53,484 bases of DNA from an uncultured Clostridia bacterium (GTDB lineage Bacteria; Bacillota; Clostridia; TANB77; CAG-508), in assembly GCA_934178555.1 (NCBI GenBank), contig CAKPQL010000011.1, forward strand, positions 1 through 53,484, read 5' to 3'. The notes beneath the pieces are model-generated. The model worked only from the letters and a program-made list of their open reading frames with translations, was not told the origin of the DNA and did no database searches. A program made the translations under genes and the position numbers. Of the stretch, positions 15,075 to 23,968 are shown in pieces (position 1 is the first letter of the stretch; each line of letters opens with the position of its first letter).

Positions 15075-15620
15075 ATGAAATGTCAAAACTGTGGAAAAAA
15101 CGAAGCAAATTTTAGATATACAGAAATCATAAATGGAGTAAAAAAAGAAATTGCATTATGTGATAAATGTAGAAAAGAATTAGGTATGCAAGGATTAGAT
15201 TTTAATATACCTATAGATTTTTCTAGCTTTTTTGGAGATTTATTAAACGAATATGATAACTCAAGTTTATTTCCAATGTTATCAAAACCAAATCAATTAA
15301 AGTGTAATAGTTGTGGTATGACTTATGATGAATTTATTAAAGAGGGAAAATTTGGTTGCAGTAATTGCTATAATGTGTTTGATTCTAAAGTAGAACCAAT
15401 TTTAAAAAGAATACATGGAGAAAGTAAATATTTAGGAAGAAAAGGAAAAATATCAACTCCTATACAAAATAATAAAGAGATAGAGTCAGATAAAGAATCT
15501 GAAGAAAATAATGAAATGAATATAACAGAAATGAAGAAAGAGTTGAAAAAATTAATAAAAGAAGAAAAATACGAAGAGGCAGCAATTGTTAGGGATAAAA
15601 TTAAACAATTAGAAAAATAA
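15075..15620 (+). CDS. mcsA: McsA, zinc-finger activator of McsB
   Basis: A 181-residue McsA. It has two pairs of CxxC zinc motifs: CQNCGKNEANF with CDKCRKE (residues 3-36), and CNSCGMTYDEF with CSNCYNVF (about 76-103). A C-terminal UVR-type helix pair (ELKKLIKEEKYEEAAIVRDK) follows. McsA activates the arginine kinase McsB and helps direct CtsR and misfolded proteins to ClpC-ClpP. Start ATG 15075 behind AAAGGAGG, 44 bp after ctsR; mcsB follows 19 bp after the stop, so this is one operon. Confidence 0.95.
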   Translation: MKCQNCGKNEANFRYTEIINGVKKEIALCDKCRKELGMQGLDFNIPIDFSSFFGDLLNEYDNSSLFPMLSKPNQLKCNSCGMTYDEFIKEGKFGCSNCYNVFDSKVEPILKRIHGESKYLGRKGKISTPIQNNKEIESDKESEENNEMNITEMKKELKKLIKEEKYEEAAIVRDKIKQLEK

Positions 15621-15639
15621 ATAGAAAGGGAGAATAGAT

Positions 15640-16656
15640 ATGGCAAATTGGTATTTACAAAATGGTAAAGAATCAGATGTAGTAGTTAGTAGTAGAATAA
15701 GAGTGGCAAGAAATATAAATGATTATCCATTTACGACAAAATACAATAAAGAGGATGCTTTAAAAATAATAAATCAAATTGAAGAAGTATTGCCACAGAT
15801 AGGATATGGATTAAAATTATTGAGAATGAAGGATATAGATGATATAACTATAATGAGTCTTATAGAAAAACATATTATAAGTCCTGATTTTGCATTAAAC
15901 AAGGAAGAAATTAGAGCAATAGTAATAAATGAAGAAGAAAATATTTGTATAATGATAAATGAAGAAGATCATTTAAGAATTCAAGTATTTTCTGCTGGTC
16001 TTGAATTAGAAAGTTTGCTTGATTTAATAATGGAATTAGATAAAAAGTTAGAGAACAAATTAAATTATGCATATAGCGAGAAATATGGTTTTTTAACTAG
16101 TTGTCCAACAAATGTAGGAACAGGGCTAAGAGCATCTGTTATGGTTCATTTACCAGCATTAACAATGACAGGAAATATAAATAAAGTGCTTGAGGTTGTA
16201 AGTGATTTTGGAATGAATATAAGAGGAATATACGGAGAAGGAACAAAAACAAAAGGCAATATGTACCAGATTTCTAATAAACAAACTTTAGGAGTATCTG
16301 AAGAAGAAATTATAAAAAATTTAAAATTAATAACAGAAAAAATAATAGAACAAGAGAGGTTAGCAAGAAAATATTTAACGAAACATAGCATAGAATTAGA
16401 AGATAAAGTTTATAGAGCATTTGGAATATTATCAAATTGCAGGAAAATATCATCTGAAGAATGTAACAAGTTATTATCTGATATAAAGTTAGGTACTGAT
16501 TTAGGAATTATAAAAGAACTAACTGATTTAAAGGTAAATGAACTAGAGATATATACAAGACCTGCTAATTTGCAAAAGTATATAGGAGAAAATTGTGATG
16601 AATATAAACGTTCTATAAAAAGAGCAGAGGTTATAAAAAAGATAATAAGTCAATAG
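15640..16656 (+). CDS. mcsB: Protein arginine kinase McsB
   Basis: A 338-residue phosphagen-kinase-fold enzyme. Landmarks: VVVSSRIRVARNI (residues 15-27), the nucleotide- and arginine-site region, SCPTNVGTGLRASVMVHLPA (around 150-169, with the family's catalytic Cys position shifted into CPTN), and GEGTKTKGNMYQISN. It phosphorylates arginines on CtsR and on aggregated proteins, marking them for ClpC-ClpP. Start ATG 15640 behind AAAGGGAG. It is encoded between mcsA and clpC as in other Firmicutes. No in-frame CGG. Confidence 0.96.
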   Translation: MANWYLQNGKESDVVVSSRIRVARNINDYPFTTKYNKEDALKIINQIEEVLPQIGYGLKLLRMKDIDDITIMSLIEKHIISPDFALNKEEIRAIVINEEENICIMINEEDHLRIQVFSAGLELESLLDLIMELDKKLENKLNYAYSEKYGFLTSCPTNVGTGLRASVMVHLPALTMTGNINKVLEVVSDFGMNIRGIYGEGTKTKGNMYQISNKQTLGVSEEEIIKNLKLITEKIIEQERLARKYLTKHSIELEDKVYRAFGILSNCRKISSEECNKLLSDIKLGTDLGIIKELTDLKVNELEIYTRPANLQKYIGENCDEYKRSIKRAEVIKKIISQ

Positions 16657-16695
16657 TGAGCTTTATAGGTGTCACATAATTGAATTTAAAAGATG

Positions 16696-16719
16696 AACTT
16701 TAAGGAATGCCTTAAAGTT
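16696..16719. promoter_or_regulatory. Perfect hairpin upstream of clpC
   Basis: AACTTTAAGG and CCTTAAAGTT (10-bp perfect arms, 4-base loop) lie between mcsB and the clpC ribosome site, without a T-run. It may be an mRNA processing or stability element that sets the clpC level within the operon. Confidence 0.45.
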
Positions 16720-16737
16720 AAATTAAGGAGGTAATTT

Positions 16738-19212
16738 ATGACATATAAATTTACAAATAGTGCAGAAAGAGTGCTAGAAATAGCTAATGATATTGCATTA
16801 GAGTTAGGACATAATTATGTGGGAACAGAACATATCTTATATGGGTTAACTAAAGAAGAGAGAGGAGTTGCAAGTAAAGTCTTAGAAAAACAAAATGTAA
16901 CACCAGATACAGTTATAGAAAAAATTGAGGAACTTGTAGGAAGAGAGGATACTGTTTCTGAAAGTACAGTAGGTTTTACACCTAGAACTAAAAGAGTAAT
17001 GGAAAATGCTTTTAGAGAAAGTAAAAAAATGGGGTCAGATTATATTGGTACAGAACATTTATTGATAGGTATAATGAGAGAAGGAGATAGTATTGCTGTA
17101 AGAATTATGCTTGAATTAGAAGTAAATCCTCAAAAATTATATAATGAAATTGTAAAAGTAGTAAATGAATATGATAATAATACGACTTCTGAATCAGAAA
17201 GTAGTAGTAAATCTAGCACGAGTTATAATTCAACACCAACATTAAATCAATTTGGAAGTGATTTAACTAAACTAGCAGAAGGTGGAAAATTAGACCCAGT
17301 AATAGGAAGAAAAGAAGAAATAGAAAGAGTAATTCAAATATTATCAAGAAGAACAAAAAATAATCCATGTTTAATTGGTGAACCAGGAGTAGGAAAAACA
17401 GCTGTTGTAGAGGGATTAGCACAAAAAATAATATCACAAGATGTTCCAGAAATATTGAAAAATAAAAGAGTTGTATCAATGGATATATCATCAATGGTAG
17501 CTGGAGCCAAATATAGAGGTGACTTTGAAGAAAGAATAAAAAAATCTTTAAATGAGGTAAAAAAAGCAGGAGATGTAATATTATTTATAGATGAAATTCA
17601 TACAATAGTTGGAGCAGGAGCAGCAGAAGGAGCAATTGATGCTGCAAACATTATGAAACCATTACTTGCAAGAGGAGAGATTCAAGTAGTAGGTGCAACA
17701 ACTCTAAATGAATATAGAAAATATATAGAGAAAGATGCTGCATTAGAAAGAAGATTTCAACCAATTACAGTTAATGAACCTAATGTAGAAGATAGTATAG
17801 AAATACTTAAAGGAGTAAGAGATAAATACGAAGCTCATCATAATGTAAAAATTACTGATGAGGCGATTGAAGCAGCTGTAAATCTTTCAAGTAGGTATAT
17901 AAATGATAGATTTTTACCAGATAAAGCAATAGACTTAATAGATGAAGCTTCTTCTAAGGCTAGATTAAAAGCATATACAGAACCTGAAAATATAAAGAAA
18001 ATAGAAGAAGAATTAGAAAATACAAAAAAAGAAAAAGAAGAAGCTATTACAATTCAAGATTTTGAAAAAGCAGCTACATTAAGGGATAAGGAACACAGAC
18101 TAAAGGATGAGTTGAAGAAACAAAAGACAAAGTGGAAAGATAAAAATACTAAAAATATAATAAATATAACTGCTGAAGATATTGCAGAAATTATAGCTGT
18201 ATGGACAGGAATTCCAGCACAGAAAATAAATCAAAGTGAAAACGAAAAGTTAAAGAATTTAGAAAAGGCTTTGCATGAAAGAGTTGTAGGTCAAAGTGAG
18301 GCTGTAACTGCAGTTGCTAAAGCAATAAGGAGAGGAAGAGTTGGATTAAAGGATCCAAGACGTCCAATAGGGTCATTCTTGTTTTTAGGACCTACAGGAG
18401 TTGGTAAAACAGAATTATCTAAGGCTCTTGCAGAAAGTTTATTTGGTGATGAAAATGCTATTATAAGAGTAGATATGTCTGAATATATGGAGAGCCATTC
18501 TACTTCTAAAATGATAGGTTCACCTCCAGGATATGTTGGTTTTGATGAAGGAGGAGGACTAACAGAAAAAGTTAGAAGAAAACCATATTCAGTAATACTT
18601 TTTGATGAAATAGAAAAAGCACATCCAGATGTAATGAATATGTTACTTCAAATATTAGAAGATGGAAGACTTACAGATTCTCATGGAAGAACAGTAAATT
18701 TTAAGAACACAGTAATTATAATGACGTCAAATGTAGGAGCTAGGTTAATTACAGACAAAAAAACATTAGGATTTAGTAGTAATACAAGTGAAGAAAATAG
18801 TGCAAAAGAGGAATATGAGACAATAAAAAAAGAAGTATTAGCAGAGTTAAAGAAACAATTTAGACCTGAATTTATAAACCGTGTTGATGAAATAATTGTA
18901 TTCCATAAGTTAACTATGATAGAACTTGAAGATATAGTAGATATAATGCTAAAACAAGTGAAAGAAAGATTAGAAGATCAAGGAATGTCAATACAAGTAG
19001 ATAAGTCTGCTAAGGATTTGATAATAAAGAAAGGAACGGATTCAAATTTTGGTGCAAGACCATTAAGAAGAGCAATACAAAGCATATTAGAAGATAAATT
19101 AGCTGAAGAGATTTTAGACGGAAATATAAAACCAGGAGATAAAGCTAAAGTTACTGCAAAGGATGATGAGATTCAAATAAAAGTAAAAAAAGAAATTAAA
19201 ACAGAAGTATAA
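16738..19212 (+). CDS. clpC: ClpC, Hsp100 unfoldase of the ClpCP protease
   Basis: An 824-residue AAA+ protein. It has an N-terminal Clp-N double repeat (residues 1-145) for adaptor and phosphoarginine binding and a first ATPase module with Walker A GEPGVGKT near 214 and FIDEIHT. The middle UVR-containing region (DFEKAATLRDKEHRLKDEL, near 440-460) follows, then a second ATPase with GPTGVGKT near 551, LFDEIEKAHPDV, and a C-terminal sensor region. It unfolds marked proteins for ClpP. It is the last gene of the CtsR-controlled operon, behind AAGGAGG, ending at a very long terminator hairpin. Confidence 0.98.
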   Translation: MTYKFTNSAERVLEIANDIALELGHNYVGTEHILYGLTKEERGVASKVLEKQNVTPDTVIEKIEELVGREDTVSESTVGFTPRTKRVMENAFRESKKMGSDYIGTEHLLIGIMREGDSIAVRIMLELEVNPQKLYNEIVKVVNEYDNNTTSESESSSKSSTSYNSTPTLNQFGSDLTKLAEGGKLDPVIGRKEEIERVIQILSRRTKNNPCLIGEPGVGKTAVVEGLAQKIISQDVPEILKNKRVVSMDISSMVAGAKYRGDFEERIKKSLNEVKKAGDVILFIDEIHTIVGAGAAEGAIDAANIMKPLLARGEIQVVGATTLNEYRKYIEKDAALERRFQPITVNEPNVEDSIEILKGVRDKYEAHHNVKITDEAIEAAVNLSSRYINDRFLPDKAIDLIDEASSKARLKAYTEPENIKKIEEELENTKKEKEEAITIQDFEKAATLRDKEHRLKDELKKQKTKWKDKNTKNIINITAEDIAEIIAVWTGIPAQKINQSENEKLKNLEKALHERVVGQSEAVTAVAKAIRRGRVGLKDPRRPIGSFLFLGPTGVGKTELSKALAESLFGDENAIIRVDMSEYMESHSTSKMIGSPPGYVGFDEGGGLTEKVRRKPYSVILFDEIEKAHPDVMNMLLQILEDGRLTDSHGRTVNFKNTVIIMTSNVGARLITDKKTLGFSSNTSEENSAKEEYETIKKEVLAELKKQFRPEFINRVDEIIVFHKLTMIELEDIVDIMLKQVKERLEDQGMSIQVDKSAKDLIIKKGTDSNFGARPLRRAIQSILEDKLAEEILDGNIKPGDKAKVTAKDDEIQIKVKKEIKTEV

Positions 19213-19217
19213 ACAGG

Positions 19218-19284
19218 TGACTAGTTGCTTTGTTATAGGATTTTTAATAAAAATCCTATAACAAAGCAACTGGTCATTTTTTTT
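19218..19284 (+). terminator. Long terminator of the ctsR operon
   Basis: An arm of about 26 bp starting GACTAGTTGCTTTGTTATAG pairs with an arm ending CTATAACAAAGCAACTGGTC, with near-perfect pairing, followed by eight T. Confidence 0.9.
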
Positions 19285-19423
19285 ATGTTTGCCTAATAAT
19301 GTTCAATGAAAAATATAGTATAATGTATAAAATGTTTAAAAATAAAGAAAAAAGTGTAACCAAATTTCAAAAAATGTGAATATAGAAATATAAGATATAT
19401 TTAATAAGGAGTTTAAATCTAAA

Positions 19424-19978
19424 TTGGAAGTAAAGAATAAAGAAATCTATAATTATATGAATGGAACAAAATTAGAGATAGAAAAAGTGATGAAAGATTA
19501 TACAAATTATGTATATACAATATTGAATAAATGCTCAGTTAATTTATCTGAAGAAGATATGGAAGAAGTTAACTCAGATGTGTTTTTAACCCTATGGAAA
19601 AATCAAAAAAAGCTAAATATAAATAATAGCATTTCTGCATATATAGGAGGGATTACCAAAAATCTAATAAAGCAAAAATATAGGTATATTAAAGAGAATG
19701 ACAATATATTAGATTATGAAGAAGAGTTAATTTCAAATTCAAATATTGAACTAATATTTTCTAGCGATGAACAAAATATAATTATAGCTAGTGAATTAGA
19801 AAAAATGAAAATACAAGATAAGGACATATTTATTTTATACTATTATGAGAATAAGAATGTAAAAGAAGTAAGTGTGATACATAATATATCAGAGTCAAAG
19901 GTTAAAACAAAATTATTTAGGATAAGAAAAAAACTGCAAAAAGCGTTAAAAGAAAGGGGGTATGATTATAATGAGTAA
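19424..19978 (+). CDS. Sigma-70 family (ECF-type) sigma factor
   Basis: A 184-residue sigma factor with a region-2-like segment (residues 25-100: VMKDYTNYVYTIL, then DVFLTLWKN and IGGITKNLIKQKYR) and a region-4 helix-turn-helix near the end (DIFILYYYENKNVKEVSVI, then ISESKVKTKLFRIRKKLQ). I place the start at TTG 19424, 12 bases after AAGGAG; ATG 19457 is an alternative. The stop overlaps the start of the next gene, which encodes its probable membrane anti-sigma factor, so the two are translationally coupled. The signal and regulon are unknown. Confidence 0.85.
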   Translation: MEVKNKEIYNYMNGTKLEIEKVMKDYTNYVYTILNKCSVNLSEEDMEEVNSDVFLTLWKNQKKLNINNSISAYIGGITKNLIKQKYRYIKENDNILDYEEELISNSNIELIFSSDEQNIIIASELEKMKIQDKDIFILYYYENKNVKEVSVIHNISESKVKTKLFRIRKKLQKALKERGYDYNE

Positions 19979-21245
19979 TAATATGGAGGATAAGAGATTA
20001 GAAAATTTAAAAAAGAATATAGCTATATATAATTTTAAAGAAGAATTAAAACAAAGTTCAAATAAAAATGTAATTAAAAGTAAAGAGCATACAAGAACTC
20101 TCTTCATAAAGATTATATCGACAGCTTGTGCAAGTTTTTTGTTAGTATCTGGAATTGTTGTAGCGATGAATATTGAAAAAATAAATACATATTTTAGAGG
20201 TTTAGGAGATGGAGTTGATACAGCAATAAAAAATGGATATATAGCAACACCAAATGTAGAATTTGTTAATATTGAAAATGTTCAAGTTGATGTAAAGTTA
20301 GAAGATTTCCTAATGGATGATACAAATTTAAGTGCAAATCTTATATTTAAGTTTGAAAACTCTTTAAATGAAACAGTTAATTTAGAGGATATCTATGAAA
20401 TAGAGCTAAAAGATTTAATAATAAGAGATGAAGAAAATCGTATACTATATGGCGGAAATGATGAAGAAAGATTTAAAAACTACTGTACACAAAACAATTT
20501 AAACTATAAATATGGTGAATTTAATGAAAATTATATGAATAGTGGGGTAGGGTGCTTTATAGAAAGTAAAGGATATAACAATATCAATTTATTGTATAAT
20601 ATGTATTCGGATAACTTTCCAAGGTCTCAAAAATTATATATTTCATTTACCAAATTATCAATTGCAGAAAAAGAAGGAAGAAAAGTTATAATTAATGGTA
20701 ACTGGAAAGTAAGTGTAGATGTACCAGAAAAAATGTACAATAGAACAGAAGAATATTATAAGGTAGTAAGTTGTGATAATGATGATTTTGAAGTTTATAC
20801 AGCTAAAACCACAGAAACAGGATTTGAGTTTGGAGTAATTATATCTAATATAGAGAAACCAGAATTTGAAATAGAAGAAATGAAAAAATGGCAAACTGCA
20901 GATGAGGACTATAAAAATAAAAAAATTTCTGAAGAGGAATATGATAAGCTAATAAATCAATCTAGAGAATATTTGTATCTAAATACTCCGATATCATTAT
21001 CGAATTATAAAATAAATAATAAACAGTTACAAATGTCATATATTGAGAATGAAAATGGACAAAAATATGAATGTACATTTTCTCCAAGTAGAAGGAGTAA
21101 GGGTAAATTTCTTGAAAAAAATAAATATGATTTTTATGAGACATTTAGTATGACAAAATATGATGCAACAAATAGAATAAAAATTGTGCTTTATTATTAT
21201 GGAAGACCAATAGTTATTGAGCTAGAAAAATTAATAAAAAAGTAA
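19971..21245 (+). CDS. DUF4179-type membrane anti-sigma factor
   Basis: A 424-residue protein with a cytoplasmic N-terminus of about 45 residues, one membrane helix (IISTACASFLLVSGIVVAM) and a long extracytoplasmic part that begins with the DUF4179-like segment (GLGDGVDTAIKNGYIATPN). I start it at ATG 19971 (MSNNMED) because GGGGG is about 11 bases upstream; it overlaps the sigma gene by 8 bases. Known family members bind and silence their partner sigma factor until an outside signal releases it. The extracytoplasmic region is acidic; no catalytic motif is visible. Confidence 0.82.
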   Translation: MSNNMEDKRLENLKKNIAIYNFKEELKQSSNKNVIKSKEHTRTLFIKIISTACASFLLVSGIVVAMNIEKINTYFRGLGDGVDTAIKNGYIATPNVEFVNIENVQVDVKLEDFLMDDTNLSANLIFKFENSLNETVNLEDIYEIELKDLIIRDEENRILYGGNDEERFKNYCTQNNLNYKYGEFNENYMNSGVGCFIESKGYNNINLLYNMYSDNFPRSQKLYISFTKLSIAEKEGRKVIINGNWKVSVDVPEKMYNRTEEYYKVVSCDNDDFEVYTAKTTETGFEFGVIISNIEKPEFEIEEMKKWQTADEDYKNKKISEEEYDKLINQSREYLYLNTPISLSNYKINNKQLQMSYIENENGQKYECTFSPSRRSKGKFLEKNKYDFYETFSMTKYDATNRIKIVLYYYGRPIVIELEKLIKK

Positions 21246-21266
21246 GATGGATTTTATGTAATATAA

Positions 21267-21296
21267 ATAAAGCTTCCCCAAAAGGAAGCTTTATCT
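21267..21296. terminator. Terminator between the anti-sigma and secreted-protein genes
   Basis: ATAAAGCTTCC (21267-21277) pairs with GGAAGCTTTAT (21284-21294) between convergent genes. Confidence 0.7.
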
Positions 21297-21322
21297 AAGA
21301 GAAAAGGTTTTTGATTATTTAG

Positions 21323-21808
21323 TTATGAACCGATAAAACAATGACCATATTTGAGCCGTACTGTGCGGTAGTTGCCTGTTATGGCATCGTATGCACCTAT
21401 ATATATCTGGATTTTCTGACCATTGGATATATTACAAGAAGTCCAGAGTCCATGAGGAAATCCATTTTTAAAATCAGCAGAATTTGCAGTAAAACCGGAC
21501 AAGACAGCTCCACTAGTACTGCAAATTTGTATTGTGAAGTTAATTGGATTCGAATTAGAGGCTGAGTCTAAAATTTGTAAAATCTCGACATTAATGTTCA
21601 TAACCCCTGTACCATAACAAGTTTTTACAGGCGTAAGATTATAGCCTCTGATGGTGAATTCGTTTTCGTATATGTAAGAATACGAATTTCCAGCATACCA
21701 ATTTTCAACACCTGCAGCCGAAACTGGAACTGATACAATAAAAAATACCATTGTAAACACTAAAAAGAGTGAGGTAAGAAACCGAATAGATTTTTTTGTA
21801 GCTGTCAT
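21323..21808 (-). CDS. Secreted orphan protein with signal peptide
   Basis: A 161-residue precursor starting at ATG 21806-21808 (MTATKKSIRFLTSL) behind AAAGGAG. A clear signal peptide (basic start, hydrophobic core FLVFTMVFFIVSV, cleavage-like VSAAG near residue 28) precedes a beta-rich, Ser/Asn/Tyr-rich mature part of about 130 residues with three Cys. No family is recognised. It is less AT-rich than the core and uses CGG in frame twice (in SIRF of the signal peptide and TVRL near the end), so it looks acquired. Its leader holds a long hairpin; direct repeats lie further upstream. Confidence 0.65.
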   Translation of the reverse strand: MTATKKSIRFLTSLFLVFTMVFFIVSVPVSAAGVENWYAGNSYSYIYENEFTIRGYNLTPVKTCYGTGVMNINVEILQILDSASNSNPINFTIQICSTSGAVLSGFTANSADFKNGFPHGLWTSCNISNGQKIQIYIGAYDAITGNYRTVRLKYGHCFIGS

Positions 21809-21861
21809 AATAAACAAGCTCCTTTCGTAAAGTAAAATTGTTTTTTCCCTTTTCTCTCGTA

Positions 21862-21903
21862 CCTAAAATAATGCAAAAAATAACTTGCACAAATTAGGTA
21901 TAG
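21862..21903. promoter_or_regulatory. Structured leader of the secreted-protein gene
   Basis: TACCTAA and TTAGGTA arms enclose a second pair, TGCAA/TTGCA, forming an extended imperfect hairpin about 55 bases before the start codon on the minus strand. No T-run follows. Confidence 0.35.
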
Positions 21904-21956
21904 ATGAATAAAAATCATCTTCTACATAATATCACAGTTTTAGACAAAATTGTTTA

Positions 21957-21996
21957 AAAGTGTATGAAAGAGAACGAAAGTGTACAAAAGAGAAAC
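21957..21996. repeat. Two 20-bp direct repeats between divergent genes
   Basis: AAAGTGTATGAAAGAGAACG and AAAGTGTACAAAAGAGAAAC are head-to-tail copies with 16 matches in 20. The 20-bp period equals two helical turns, as expected for a regulator binding tandem sites. They lie upstream of both the secreted-protein gene (minus) and the Spo0A-like gene (plus). Confidence 0.5.
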
Positions 21997-22032
21997 CATA
22001 TTGAATAATTATATATGATACTGGAGGTTGGA

Positions 22033-22725
22033 ATGATAAAAGTGTTAATTGCTGGTAGTAATTTTCATTTTATAAAGAAAATTATTAATTCAATAATATG
22101 TAAAATACCAGAAATAAAAGTTGATTATGTGGCTACAAATGGAAAAGAAGTGTTAGATATGTTGGGGCAGAAGTACTTTGATTTAGTATTTTTAGATTTA
22201 CCAATATCGTCCTTAAATGGAATAGAGGTATTACAGAAAGTAGAAAAAATGCATTTAGTAAAAATGCCTAAATTTTTAATTATAACTGAAAATTTAGATG
22301 TAATTAGCAAACTTATAGAAAATAAAAATGTTTATAATGTAATATTAAAAGGTGAAAAAGAAGAAGAGATAACAAGACAAATTAAAGAAGTTATAGAGCG
22401 TATAAAATATGAAACTGATTTAATTGATGCAAGATTTAAAGTTGTATCTGAAGTTTGCAATATGGGGTACAATATAAAGTTAGTGGGAACTAAATACTTA
22501 ATTGAAGCAATAATGTACATATATGAAAGTAATAATTGGAGTTTGTTAGATAATTTAGAGAAAAATGTTTATAAAATCATTGCAGATAGGCATAAAAAAA
22601 CAATAGTAAATATTAAAACTAATATATCAAAATCTACTAGAAATATGTACGGAATTAACACTAAGTACACACCTAAAAATGTAATAAACAATGTACTAGT
22701 AAAAGTAAGTGATAATATATATTAA
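22033..22725 (+). CDS. Spo0A-like response regulator with degenerate receiver
   Basis: A 230-residue protein from ATG 22033 behind CTGGAGG. The N-terminal receiver domain (1-120) keeps the phospho-acceptor Asp (LVFLDLPISSLNG), the Thr (IITEN) and the Lys (VILKGEK). It lacks the acidic pair after strand 1: VLIAGSN where VLIADDN-type sequence is usual. The C-terminal domain (about 135-230) resembles the Spo0A DNA-binding domain (LVGTKYLIEAIMYIYE, then NVYKIIADRHKKT). The SRVERAIRHAIE recognition helix of Spo0A is not preserved (KTNISKSTRNMY). It is a diverged paralogue rather than Spo0A itself; metal-dependent phosphorylation is doubtful. Confidence 0.7.
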   Translation: MIKVLIAGSNFHFIKKIINSIICKIPEIKVDYVATNGKEVLDMLGQKYFDLVFLDLPISSLNGIEVLQKVEKMHLVKMPKFLIITENLDVISKLIENKNVYNVILKGEKEEEITRQIKEVIERIKYETDLIDARFKVVSEVCNMGYNIKLVGTKYLIEAIMYIYESNNWSLLDNLEKNVYKIIADRHKKTIVNIKTNISKSTRNMYGINTKYTPKNVINNVLVKVSDNIY

Positions 22726-22826
22726 ATTACTTTAATATGTAAAAAACTAATTTTAAAACCAGATAAATAAAAATGATATGTGCAACTTATAATTAATGGA
22801 GAATAGATTAGGTTGATATATAAGAA

Positions 22827-22856
22827 AAATGGCTGTGGAATTGTCCACAGCCATTT
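22827..22856 (-). terminator. Terminator of the acidic membrane protein gene
   Basis: AAATGGCTGTGG pairs perfectly with CCACAGCCATTT with a 6-base loop. On the minus strand it runs into TTTTTCTTAT. Confidence 0.75.
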
Positions 22857-22879
22857 CTGCTCGGTATTGCTATTTAAAA

Positions 22880-23266
22880 TTACTCATCATTATTGTCATC
22901 ATCATCTTCTTCATCTTCGTCTTCGTAATATGGGTCGTCTTCATATCGAAATTGTGCAGCGAAATACCCTGAGACGATGTCTAGTATTGCTAAAGGGATA
23001 AAGGCTATTTGATTGGTCATTTTTACAGTTACTGCTATACAATATATGCAGAGCAACGTAATGAGCCCAATGATTTCTAAGGAATCACTAAAAATAATGC
23101 CTTCGTAACAAAATCCAAAAATATCAATGATTTTAAATATGATATATCCTGATAAGAATAACATAAGTGAAATTATCAATATTGATGAAGGTTCTGTGTA
23201 GTCAATATAAATTGTATTTAGAATAGCAAAACCAAGAAGCGGAAGTTGTTTTGAAAACCGAGCCAT
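22880..23266 (-). CDS. Small membrane protein with strongly acidic tail
   Basis: A 128-residue protein from ATG 23264-23266 (MARFSKQLPLLGF) behind GGAGGC. It has four hydrophobic segments (about residues 9-25, 28-46, 55-80, 84-100) and a cytoplasmic-looking tail of nearly only Asp, Glu and Asn (YEDEDEEDDDDNNDE). No family is recognised. Codon 3 is CGG, a codon intact core genes avoid, which suggests transfer. It is a single gene with its own terminator. Confidence 0.6.
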   Translation of the reverse strand: MARFSKQLPLLGFAILNTIYIDYTEPSSILIISLMLFLSGYIIFKIIDIFGFCYEGIIFSDSLEIIGLITLLCIYCIAVTVKMTNQIAFIPLAILDIVSGYFAAQFRYEDDPYYEDEDEEDDDDNNDE

Positions 23267-23514
23267 AATTGCCTCCTTGCCCAAATATGAGCATATATTT
23301 GTTTGAAGTGTACAACTTAATTATAAAATCATTTTATATAAAAATCAACTATATTGAATTTATATGTATGATTTTATTTAATATATTTTCTAAGTTATTT
23401 GCAAGTTTATGGCTTTCGAAAGTTGATGAAAATCCATCTACTCTAGTGTTTTTGTCTCTCTATATATCCATTAAAACATTATAACTCTCTTCATATAATT
23501 ATAATGAACTTATT

Positions 23515-23542
23515 ATACAAAAAAGAATGGATAAACCATTCT
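23515..23542 (-). terminator. Terminator of the XRE regulator gene at 23544
   Basis: AGAATGG and CCATTCT form a 7-bp stem. On the minus strand it is followed by a T-run (TTTTTTGT). Confidence 0.65.
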
Positions 23543-23543
23543 C

Positions 23544-23867
23544 TTAATTAGATACAATAAGTTTTGCTATGTTATAAATAAGTTTGTATTTTTCTTTTGG
23601 ACAATTAGATAAAAGTTCAGCAAATTCTTTATTTAAATAATTCTTTGAATTAATAGAAGCTCCTTCTAAAATATATCCTTTACTTACGTCTAATATTTCA
23701 CATATTTGATCTAATCGTTTTAAACTAATGAAAGAAGAACCGCATTCAATTCTACTTAAAAAGGCAACAGACATATCTAGTTTTTCGGATAAGGTTTCTT
23801 GAGTCATATGTTTTGCTTGTCTGGCTTTTTTTAATCTTTCACCAATAATATTATAATCAAGTGCCAT
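23544..23867 (-). CDS. XRE-family transcriptional regulator
   Basis: A 107-residue protein from ATG 23865-23867 (MALDYNIIGERLKKAR) behind AAAGGTGAT. It has a classic Cro/CI helix-turn-helix at residues 6-60 (TQETLSEKLDMSVAFLSRIE, then LKRLDQICEILDV) and a C-terminal helical region likely for dimerisation. Its target is unknown. A perfect 23-bp palindrome at 23969-23991, upstream of both this gene and ruvA, is a candidate site. The core-like AT-rich composition and lack of CGG suggest a native gene. Confidence 0.85.
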   Translation of the reverse strand: MALDYNIIGERLKKARQAKHMTQETLSEKLDMSVAFLSRIECGSSFISLKRLDQICEILDVSKGYILEGASINSKNYLNKEFAELLSNCPKEKYKLIYNIAKLIVSN

Positions 23868-23968
23868 GTTATATATCACCTTTCTCTATTGAATAGAATT
23901 ATCAATAAATCTTATTATGCTTATAAATATAGCATTTATACGGATTTAATCACAGAAACCTATGAATT

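Noticed and set aside
23269..23484. Plus-strand reading frame opposite the acidic membrane protein leader
   Set aside because: No ribosome site, low-complexity hydrophobic sequence, and no family resemblance.
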